The position numbers were made by a program, and so were the translations under genes. A stretch of 6,181 bases of DNA. Source: WGMK01 sp046047315. Lineage in GTDB: Bacteria; Hydrogenedentota; Hydrogenedentia; Hydrogenedentales; JAEUWI01. The stretch spans positions 1-6,181 of the forward strand of contig JBJOID010000208.1 of the NCBI GenBank assembly GCA_046047315.1, written 5' to 3'. Below, piece after piece: positions 1-5,585 of the stretch; positions within the stretch are counted from its first letter, which is position 1; the number at the start of each line of letters is the position of its first letter. Below the pieces are notes generated by a model. That model had not been told where the DNA came from. It saw only the letters and a list, made by a program, of their open reading frames with translations, and ran no database searches.

Positions 1-124
1 TGCCATCCGCTCCCGGCAAGCTAAAGGGCGGAGCAGCGCTGCCAATCGGCAAGGGCTCGGGATAAGAGGCTCCGAAGCTCAAGGGAGCAAACAAGAGAAG
101 CAGCAATGCCGTCATGATGCGCAT
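1..124 (-). CDS. Redoxin/thioredoxin-fold exported protein, N-terminal fragment
   Basis: This is the start of a gene that runs off the left edge; 41 codons are visible from the preferred start. The product opens with a basic residue and a Leu-rich hydrophobic stretch (MRIMTALLLLLFAPLSFGA), a plausible Sec signal peptide. It continues with PEPLPIGSAAPPFSLPGADG, which matches the 'G..AP.F.LPG.DG' opening of the AhpC/TSA-redoxin thioredoxin fold. The catalytic Cys would lie beyond the edge and cannot be checked. In-frame ATGs occur at 139, 124 and 115 on the minus strand. I prefer 124 because GGAG (134-137) sits 9 nt upstream, whereas 139 has no ribosome site. It lies 41 bp after the stop of the membrane-protein gene, so it is probably co-transcribed. 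The likely role is an extracytoplasmic thiol or peroxide redox protein, by family inference only. Confidence 0.62.
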   Translation of the reverse strand, partial: MRIMTALLLLLFAPLSFGASYPEPLPIGSAAPPFSLPGADG

Positions 125-165
125 GGTCTGATACTCCATGGTGGCCGGCGCGTTGCCGGGATTGT

Positions 166-1593
166 TCAGGATGATGTCTTCTCGTGCGGCGTGAAGTGAA
201 TTATGGCCGCCACGCTGACAAGCGCCGTCGCCGTGAAGATGCCGTGCACAATGCCGTGGTCGGCAAGGGCGGCGGTGAAGCGGCACCAGTAAGCGGGCTG
301 GGCGGCAAGTTCCACAGCATTGGGCGTGATCACCGAAGGGTCTATCATGATGCGGCCAAAGGCCACGGCCATGCAGCCCGCGATGAGCCCGAGCAGCGGC
401 GGCTTGAGTCCGGGACGGCTGCCACGTTGCCACAGCATCACGAGTGCCGCCGTAATCATCACGGCCGCAAACAACAAAAGCCAGTGCATCGCTGATGACA
501 GGTTCACCTTGGATTCCGGGCCCACGTCGTCGAGCAGGTCGATGACGCTGGCGATAAAGGTCATGGTGATGGCCGTGTGCCAGGCCAGGGCGTTGTAGCG
601 CGGAGCCAGGAGCAGCAGCAAGGTGCCCAGGGCGCTGTAGCCGAAAAGCACGAGAAGCAAGGGGCGAGTAATGCCCGGCAGCGGAATTTCCTGCGCGCGC
701 TCAATCAGCGCTTCGGCGGTGTAGTTCCAAGCCACGAGGCTCAGCCCGATGAAGACCGTAACCGTCGCGAGGGCGCGCCAAGGCACGCACCGCTTCACGG
801 GATCGCTCTCCGGGGCGTCGCGAAGCTGATCGCGCAGGGTCAGGGCGCACCAACCCAGCGCAAGACCAAGGCAGGCGCCAAAGGTAAACTCCATGAACTT
901 CCACCATGGCAAGTCCCGTAGCGGGGCCTCGACCCGGCTTCCTATGGCCATCAGTATCCCGCCGATACCAAAGCCCGCCGCGCCACCTGCAGTCCCGAAG
1001 AGACTAAATCTCCGGGGAATGCCTGCCAAGCCTTGACGCCGCAATAAACCAAGAATGGCCAGTGCGCCAAAGAGAAGCCCCGCCCAGCACTCGGCGCGCG
1101 GCTTATTGACTGGGTCGGAAAAATAGATGAGCTTTGGATGGTTGATCAGGACGATGCCAAGCCAGGTGGCAATCAGGAACGCTGCCAACAATCCAGCGAG
1201 CTGCCGGTGGGACAAGCGATGCTGAATAAAGCCCACCCCCAGGACCGCGCCGCCGAGCAGCCCCCAGACGCCTCCCTTGATGACAGTGCCGAACAGCCCC
1301 CACGCAAGGGTGTCGTTATCCCGAAGCAAGCCCAGGGTCTGCCCGTAGGTCATCTCTCCGCCGAAACCTATGCCCACCGCGCCGAAGGCGGCCACGATAC
1401 CTGCCCGGCGCACATCCGCGCCCAGCAACAGGCAAAGCCACAAAGCGATAAACGCCCCGGGGATCATCGCCCCAAGCGGGCCTCCCCCAATGTAGCCGCG
1501 CAGTCCCCAGCCAAGACAAACAAGGACGGCGGAAATCAGAAGAAATTGAATGCGCTCGGTGCGGGTAATCACAGCGAATAGGCCCTCTGCCAC
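166..1593 (-). CDS. Polytopic membrane protein of unknown function
   Basis: I do not recognise a characterised family. The 475-residue product is strongly hydrophobic. By eye it has about 12-14 membrane segments, roughly at residues 16-33, 41-60, 65-84, 96-123 (perhaps two), 132-151, 167-185, 196-219, 231-253, 274-293, 310-330, 338-355, 367-388, 399-419 and 439-467. The first half is very Gly-rich (GWGLRGYIGGGPLGAMIPGA at 28-47, GIGFGGEMTYG at 74-84, a Gly-rich helix at 103-122, another at 200-218). This suggests tightly packed helices. Charged or polar residues lie in or next to helices (E80, K106, E235, D352, H446, H450). There is no ABC, MFS or kinase signature. The start is uncertain: GTG at 1593 lacks a ribosome site, while GTG at 1572 (codon 8) has GAGGG 10 nt upstream and would give 468 residues. 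The gene starts 65 bp after the HMG-CoA reductase stop and is followed closely by a redoxin gene, so it sits inside the operon. A transporter or lipid/envelope enzyme is possible but unproven. Confidence 0.85.
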   Translation of the reverse strand: MAEGLFAVITRTERIQFLLISAVLVCLGWGLRGYIGGGPLGAMIPGAFIALWLCLLLGADVRRAGIVAAFGAVGIGFGGEMTYGQTLGLLRDNDTLAWGLFGTVIKGGVWGLLGGAVLGVGFIQHRLSHRQLAGLLAAFLIATWLGIVLINHPKLIYFSDPVNKPRAECWAGLLFGALAILGLLRRQGLAGIPRRFSLFGTAGGAAGFGIGGILMAIGSRVEAPLRDLPWWKFMEFTFGACLGLALGWCALTLRDQLRDAPESDPVKRCVPWRALATVTVFIGLSLVAWNYTAEALIERAQEIPLPGITRPLLLVLFGYSALGTLLLLLAPRYNALAWHTAITMTFIASVIDLLDDVGPESKVNLSSAMHWLLLFAAVMITAALVMLWQRGSRPGLKPPLLGLIAGCMAVAFGRIMIDPSVITPNAVELAAQPAYWCRFTAALADHGIVHGIFTATALVSVAAIIHFTPHEKTSS

Positions 1594-1600
1594 GTTGACA

Positions 1601-1613
1601 GGGCATTATGCCC
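1601..1613. other. 13-bp near-perfect palindrome ahead of membrane-protein gene
   Basis: GGGCATTATGCCC is a 6-bp inverted repeat around a single central base. It lies in the 65-bp gap between the HMG-CoA reductase stop and the membrane-protein start, 7 bp upstream of the GTG at 1593. It could be a small operator or an mRNA hairpin that affects initiation. No U-run follows it on the minus strand, so it does not look like an intrinsic terminator. A palindrome this short could also occur by chance. Confidence 0.35.
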
Positions 1614-1658
1614 AGAGAAGCGCCGGGGCACAAGGCTGACCGGAAAGAGGCAACGAGT

Positions 1659-2825
1659 TCAGCGGTTCCGCCCGTATTTCTCGTGGCTGGCCACCCACTC
1701 TTCCGCCGCCACGGCACAGGACAGCGAGAGGTCTCCCGCGAGGGCGGTTGCCGCCACAATCTCTGCGAGCTTCGGCGCGCTTCCCCGCTGGGTGCAGCCC
1801 AGCAACTCAAGGCACTCCCGTTGCGTTGGTAGACCCGTACCCCCGCCGTGCGTGGCGACTATCAGGGAGGGAATCGTCAGCGAGCAATAGAAGTCGCCGT
1901 TTTCCAACACCTCGACAAAGGCAATGGCCGCCGATGATTCCGCCACGTTCCCAAGGTCCTGCCCAGTGGCGATGAAGAGCGCGGCAATCGCGTTGGCGGA
2001 GTGGGAGCCATTGTTGTTGGCCCCGGCGAGAAACGCGCCCGTGCTGGAAACGCTGCGCTGGTGGCGCAGTTGCTCCGGGGTGACCCGCATGTGCCGGGCG
2101 AGCAGCTCGCGCGGGATGGCCGCCTCGGCGGTGACCCGCTTGCCCCGCGTTCGAATCTGGTTCATGTGGGAAAACTTCTTGTCCGTGGAGAAGTTGGATT
2201 CCAGATAATGATGCTTCACCAGCGGGCAATGTTCGCGAATCCATTCACAGGCCGCGTGCGTGGCCTTGCTCACCATATTCTGACCGGCGGCGTCGCCCGT
2301 GGTGTAGTTGAAGCGCAGAAAAAGAAACTTGCTGGCGGTGTAGGGGTCGATGTCACGCAACCTGCCCACGGTCGTGGTGGCGTCGGCGACCGCCTTAATC
2401 GCATCAAAATGTTCTACGACCCAGGCGCGAAAGGCTCGGGCGTCACGGGCATTCTCGAAGATGAATCCCGGTGAACGCTGCATGATATCTTCGCTGATGG
2501 TGGTGATGACGCCGCCCGACTCCGTGAGCAGCTTCATGCCCCGGTTATAACTCGCCACGAGGGTGCCTTCCGTGGTGGCCAGCGGCACATAGAAATCGCC
2601 TCGTGCATGCTCTCCATCGATTTTCAGCGGGCCTGCCAAGCCAATCGGCACCTGCGCACAACCGATGAAGTGTTCGATGTTGCCCCGGCACGAAGCGGGG
2701 TCGATGGCATGGCGGCCCACCGTATTCAGGGCAGCGCCGGTCTTGGACTCGGCAAAGCGCCGCCGCTCCCCGGCCATCAGGCCGGTGTAGTCATCCTCGG
2801 TGGAGCGTGGTATCTTGTCGCTCAT
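1659..2825 (-). CDS. Hydroxymethylglutaryl-CoA reductase, class I type, soluble
   Basis: The enzyme reduces HMG-CoA to mevalonate with two NAD(P)H, the committed step of the mevalonate route to isoprenoids. The 388 residues match a bare class I catalytic domain without a membrane anchor. The CoA/HMG motif is IGCAQVPIGLAGP (54-66). The catalytic residues by family are all present: E86 in ATTEG, K216 in TDKK, D290 in ATGQD, and H381 in ASHEKYGRN near the C-terminus. A substrate-side His (H275, NNGSHSAN) is also present, as is the GGGT loop (327-330). The class I C-terminal pattern 'SH.KY.R' supports class I over class II. The dinucleotide motif reads DAAGQN (178-183) rather than the usual DAMG-N form, so cofactor preference is unclear. 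The ATG overlaps the stop of the upstream protease as ATGA and has only a weak ribosome site, which suggests translational coupling. The usual symbol would be mvaA or hmgA; I leave it blank because naming differs between classes. No other mevalonate-pathway gene is visible. Confidence 0.95.
   Translation of the reverse strand: MSDKIPRSTEDDYTGLMAGERRRFAESKTGAALNTVGRHAIDPASCRGNIEHFIGCAQVPIGLAGPLKIDGEHARGDFYVPLATTEGTLVASYNRGMKLLTESGGVITTISEDIMQRSPGFIFENARDARAFRAWVVEHFDAIKAVADATTTVGRLRDIDPYTASKFLFLRFNYTTGDAAGQNMVSKATHAACEWIREHCPLVKHHYLESNFSTDKKFSHMNQIRTRGKRVTAEAAIPRELLARHMRVTPEQLRHQRSVSSTGAFLAGANNNGSHSANAIAALFIATGQDLGNVAESSAAIAFVEVLENGDFYCSLTIPSLIVATHGGGTGLPTQRECLELLGCTQRGSAPKLAEIVAATALAGDLSLSCAVAAEEWVASHEKYGRNR
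2822..2825 (-). other. ATGA stop/start overlap (protease / HMG-CoA reductase)
   Basis: The TGA that ends the protease (2822-2824) shares bases with the ATG of the HMG-CoA reductase (2823-2825). Such 4-bp overlaps typically allow re-initiation by terminating ribosomes. The upstream bases carry only a short GGAA, in line with coupling rather than independent initiation. It supports a single transcript for both genes. Confidence 0.85.
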
Positions 2826-5386
2826 CGTTTCCGTTTGGCGAATCCCGCCGCACCCAGCAGCGCGACAAGGGCCGCGATTCCGGCCATGCCCGAAGCGGGC
2901 AGGCCATTGGCTGGCAACACCTGCAGGAAAAAGCTTGGGGTGTAAAACACCGCCTTGCTCTGGTCCGTGACCGTGGCGCGATAGTATCCCTCGTCACCAG
3001 GTCCAACGGGATTGATCTCAAGGGTGTCCGCGTTCGCGCCCACGGGCAAGTTGTTCCGGGTCCAGCTAAACGATGGCGTTCCCTGAAGTCCGCCGTATTG
3101 AAGTTGCAGGGTCACGATGTCCCCTATCTCTGCCCAGACAGGCCCGGTAATGTAGGGTGGCACACTCAATTCAAAGTCGTCGCAACTGATGTAACCCGAA
3201 AGGTCGGAGAGGTCGCCAAGCCCAGAGGAACCGAGCCCCGAGGAGAGGCCCGCCACGCCATAGTCTGCCTGGAGGGTCAGATAGGAAATGCGGATGCGCC
3301 CGTCGAAGAACATCTCCACCTGCATGGTGTTGTTGTCATTCTGTCCCCATTCGCGGATGTTGAGATACGTGACCGCCAAGCGGTCCGCGAGCTGCGACAG
3401 ACGGACACTGCCCCCGGCGGTTGGGTCGAGATCGGTGAACATCGCGGAAATGCGCGGCTCGCTGAAGTGTGCCGACAGGCTGGGGATGAAGTTGAAGTCA
3501 CCCCCGTCGAAGGTGAGGTTGCCATTCGAGTTGATGAATACCTGGCTGTAGCTTTCCCCATGCAGCTTGACTGTCTGTCCTCCCGTGAGCGTATAGCTCT
3601 GGTAGTCATCGTCGTCGAGCGTGACCGAAAGGGAGCCCGATGTCGATGTGGGCAGGGCGCTCACAATCTCACTGCAAACCTGATAACCCGCCGCCGCGGC
3701 ACTGGGATAAAAGGTCAACGAAAGGAAGCCGAGGTCGGAGGGCTCGTTGAACGCCTCGGTGAAGAAGTCGAAGAAGGCCAGCGTAGTGAAGTTGAAACAT
3801 GCGCCGCTATTGTCGTCCTCGACCACGTTGTTCGCGCCATCACTGGCGGATACCCGAAAACGGTAGGTCGTTGCGGGATCGAGATCGGTGAGCAGCACCG
3901 AGTGCGTGGTGGTTCCATTGCCATTCACGAAACCGAGGGTGCTGCCGCAGGATACCCCGAATCGGACGAGCCCCGTGCAGGGCTCGCTGGTCTCGAAGGT
4001 AATCTCGGCAAGTTCGGACGCCACGAAGTCAACCGAAACATTCGAAATCGCCGGCGCCACACAGTCGAGTGTCGCCTCATCCGTCACGACTGCCGGCACG
4101 TTGGCGCCGTTGCTGGCGTCGCTATAGCTTGCAATGATCGTATTGGCTGGACTCACTTCCATGCTGCCGCTGCCCAGCGCGGGCAGGCCGGACTGGGTGC
4201 CGATGCTTCCCGTGAACTTTCCGGGCAGTTCTGCATCTTCGGTCAGCAGAATGTTTTCCGAGTCGCCCGCCGTGGTGCTGAGGCTCAGGAATGCCGTGCC
4301 CGCGCCGGAGAGATCGTCGTCCGTTAGGGTAACCTCGATGGTGTCCGCGCAGTTGTAAAGACCCCGGTCCAGCTTTACCCGGCCCTCGCCCGGCTCGCTG
4401 ATCCAGCTCGACAACACCGCGTCGCTCCAGCAATGCATGCGTCCCATCTGCTGGTCCGAAAATTCGGTGTAGCAGCTGTCGGGCGCGTAGCCCATGTAGT
4501 TCTGGGTGTCGGTGTCGCCCCAAGCCGTGCTGCTGCACGCATCCGTACCACCGGGATCAGTGCAGAAGAAGTTCACCGGGGTGGGCGCGGTGTCGGCGCA
4601 GAAGTCGCCGCTGCGGTCCGCGTCAAAGCCGTTGGCCCGCTCATAGCAGGCGCTGCATGCCGGCACCTCGGTCACGCCATGATGGGTATGCCAAAGGCCA
4701 AGGCAATGCCCCACCTCGTGCACGAGGGTCAACTGTCCCGGCCCGAAAGCGCCATCATGCATGATGATGCCGCCCAGGTTGCCCAGTGCGACGGGATCCC
4801 AGGGGAAAGTTCCCACGCCAAGATAGCCGAACATGACGGTCACGACGTAGATGTTCAGTTTCTCGGCAGGGGATTCCGCATAGGTGTTCTTCATCGCGGC
4901 TTCGTCGCTGTCGTCGAAGTAGCGATACAGGCTGTCGTTGACGAAGTTGGCGGAATGGACAAACTGAATCTTCGACGGGGCAAAGGCCGCGTTCAGTTGG
5001 TCCACCTGAATCCCCACCTCGGCTTCGGTGGCCGCCGGGTCGCTCCCATCGGAATTGGCAAAAACATGGAATACCAACTCGATAGTCTTCACGGCCGTGG
5101 CCGGACCGGGTATCGCGGCGTCCCGGTTAAGCGGGTTGTCACACGTGCCCTCGAAACAGCTGGCGTCCTTGGGGCCACCGGGATTGCGCTCCAGAAATTT
5201 CTGGTGCGTGCGGCACCAATCCACGCCGATGGCGTCTAACGCGGACTTGGCGCTGCCCGCATCGCTCTTCGAAAGCGACAACGCCTCCTGTGACTTAGCT
5301 GCTCCGGGGTGCGGATGAGCGCTGGCCAGGGTGGCCGTGCACACAGCGAAAAGCAGTGTGGCCAATGCTGTAAGCCTGAAATGCAC
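2822..5386 (-). CDS. Secreted M43 pappalysin-like zinc metalloprotease with multidomain C-terminus and sorting-type tail
   Basis: This is an extracellular or surface endopeptidase of 854 residues. A Sec signal peptide covers about residues 1-23, with likely cleavage after ASA. A short Cys-containing pro-region (C58, C77, C82) precedes the catalytic domain, roughly 100-330. The zinc site is HEVGHCLGLWH (H223, E224, H227, H233), the extended HExxHxxGxxH of metzincins. The Met-turn is NYMGY (M298), and Cys-rich loops lie between. These features fit family M43. Then come a beta domain beginning VKLDRGLYNCADTIEV (about 337-442), a fibronectin-III/phosphatase-like domain (about 443-536), a nidogen-like module (about 585-715, with FINSNGNLTF and PRISAMFTDLDP), and an Ig-like domain (about 742-823, ending DEGYYRATV). 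The tail LPASG + hydrophobic helix + KRKR (829-854) resembles a C-terminal sorting or anchor signal. The start is GTG, chosen because CTCCCC at 5396-5401 reads GGGGAG on the minus strand, 9 nt upstream, and the signal peptide begins there. The substrate is unknown. Confidence 0.93.
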   Translation of the reverse strand: MHFRLTALATLLFAVCTATLASAHPHPGAAKSQEALSLSKSDAGSAKSALDAIGVDWCRTHQKFLERNPGGPKDASCFEGTCDNPLNRDAAIPGPATAVKTIELVFHVFANSDGSDPAATEAEVGIQVDQLNAAFAPSKIQFVHSANFVNDSLYRYFDDSDEAAMKNTYAESPAEKLNIYVVTVMFGYLGVGTFPWDPVALGNLGGIIMHDGAFGPGQLTLVHEVGHCLGLWHTHHGVTEVPACSACYERANGFDADRSGDFCADTAPTPVNFFCTDPGGTDACSSTAWGDTDTQNYMGYAPDSCYTEFSDQQMGRMHCWSDAVLSSWISEPGEGRVKLDRGLYNCADTIEVTLTDDDLSGAGTAFLSLSTTAGDSENILLTEDAELPGKFTGSIGTQSGLPALGSGSMEVSPANTIIASYSDASNGANVPAVVTDEATLDCVAPAISNVSVDFVASELAEITFETSEPCTGLVRFGVSCGSTLGFVNGNGTTTHSVLLTDLDPATTYRFRVSASDGANNVVEDDNSGACFNFTTLAFFDFFTEAFNEPSDLGFLSLTFYPSAAAAGYQVCSEIVSALPTSTSGSLSVTLDDDDYQSYTLTGGQTVKLHGESYSQVFINSNGNLTFDGGDFNFIPSLSAHFSEPRISAMFTDLDPTAGGSVRLSQLADRLAVTYLNIREWGQNDNNTMQVEMFFDGRIRISYLTLQADYGVAGLSSGLGSSGLGDLSDLSGYISCDDFELSVPPYITGPVWAEIGDIVTLQLQYGGLQGTPSFSWTRNNLPVGANADTLEINPVGPGDEGYYRATVTDQSKAVFYTPSFFLQVLPANGLPASGMAGIAALVALLGAAGFAKRKR

Positions 5387-5395
5387 AACTAAGTA

Positions 5396-5401
5396 CTCCC
5401 C
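5396..5401 (-). promoter_or_regulatory. Ribosome binding site of the protease gene
   Basis: On the minus strand this reads GGGGAG, 9 nt before the GTG start at 5386. It decides the start, since the GTG would not be obvious otherwise and the next residues form a clean signal peptide. Confidence 0.7.
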
Positions 5402-5411
5402 GCGGATCCGC
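5402..5411. other. 10-bp perfect palindrome beside the protease ribosome site
   Basis: GCGGATCCGC is perfectly self-complementary and directly abuts the protease ribosome binding site on its 5' side. In the leader RNA it could pair between transcripts or serve as a DNA operator half-pair. With no loop it is a poor intramolecular hairpin. It may be chance in GC-rich DNA. Confidence 0.3.
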
Positions 5412-5479
5412 CCAACAACGGTCCGTGGTTCCCCAATGACGCGCGCCCTGCCATGTCGCGTGTCCCTGCTGCCTTCCGC

Positions 5480-5508
5480 ACTATAAGTCAGGCATTGGTA
5501 TTTTGCAA
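5480..5508 (-). promoter_or_regulatory. Sigma70-type promoter facing the protease operon
   Basis: On the minus strand, TTGCAA (5503-5508, 4 of 6 matches to the -35 consensus) is followed by a 17-bp spacer and TATAGT (5480-5485, 5 of 6 matches to the -10). Spacing is optimal. Transcription would begin near 5473 and give a leader of about 85 nt before the GTG at 5386. It sits in a locally AT-richer part of the 199-bp divergent intergenic region. This is the best promoter candidate in the window. It is assigned from consensus alone, which assumes an Escherichia-like housekeeping sigma factor. Confidence 0.55.
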
Positions 5509-5573
5509 TAGTCTTCGCGTGGACACATGCCGCGCCCCCCTTGCGCGTGGTATTGTGGAAGGAGTACGTACGC

Positions 5574-5578
5574 GAGGA
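5574..5578 (+). promoter_or_regulatory. Ribosome binding site of the AbfD-like gene
   Basis: GAGGA lies 7 nt before the ATG at 5586 and fixes that start. A stronger purine run, GGAAGGAG (5557-5564), lies 21 nt upstream but no in-frame start codon is placed to use it. A second ATG at 5590 is in another frame and its product is not the recognised protein. Confidence 0.6.
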
Positions 5579-5585
5579 TCAACGC

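Larger units (their letters stand above)
5387..5585. other. Divergent intergenic region
   Basis: These 199 bp separate the leftward protease operon from the rightward AbfD-like gene. They carry the leftward promoter and the protease ribosome site. For the rightward gene the only promoter hint is an extended -10-like TGGTATTGT (5548-5556) without a good -35, which would leave a leader of about 20 nt. No small ORF in it is convincing. Confidence 0.6.

Noticed and set aside
1601..1613. Intrinsic terminator after HMGR
   Set aside because: The palindrome has a very short stem and no U-run follows it on the minus strand; gene spacing favours read-through.
1316..1810. 164-codon minus-strand frame bridging HMGR and the membrane protein
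   Set aside because: It is a shadow frame overlapping the C-terminus of HMGR and the N-terminus of the membrane protein, both of which are well supported in other frames.
2807..4327. 506-codon open frame on the plus strand
   Set aside because: It lies wholly antisense to the protease, whose domains and motifs are clear. Its predicted protein is low-complexity, rich in Arg, Gly and Val, with no recognisable fold. Long antisense frames are common opposite GC-rich genes.
4433..5239. 268-codon open frame on the plus strand
   Set aside because: It is antisense to the M43 catalytic domain, including the zinc motif, has no ribosome site noticed, and its His/Val/Gly-rich composition mirrors the opposite strand.
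5375..5386. Lipoprotein signal at the protease N-terminus (C16)
   Set aside because: The residues before C16 are F-A-V, without the small residue needed at -1. The ASA cleavage site at 21-23 fits an ordinary signal peptide better.
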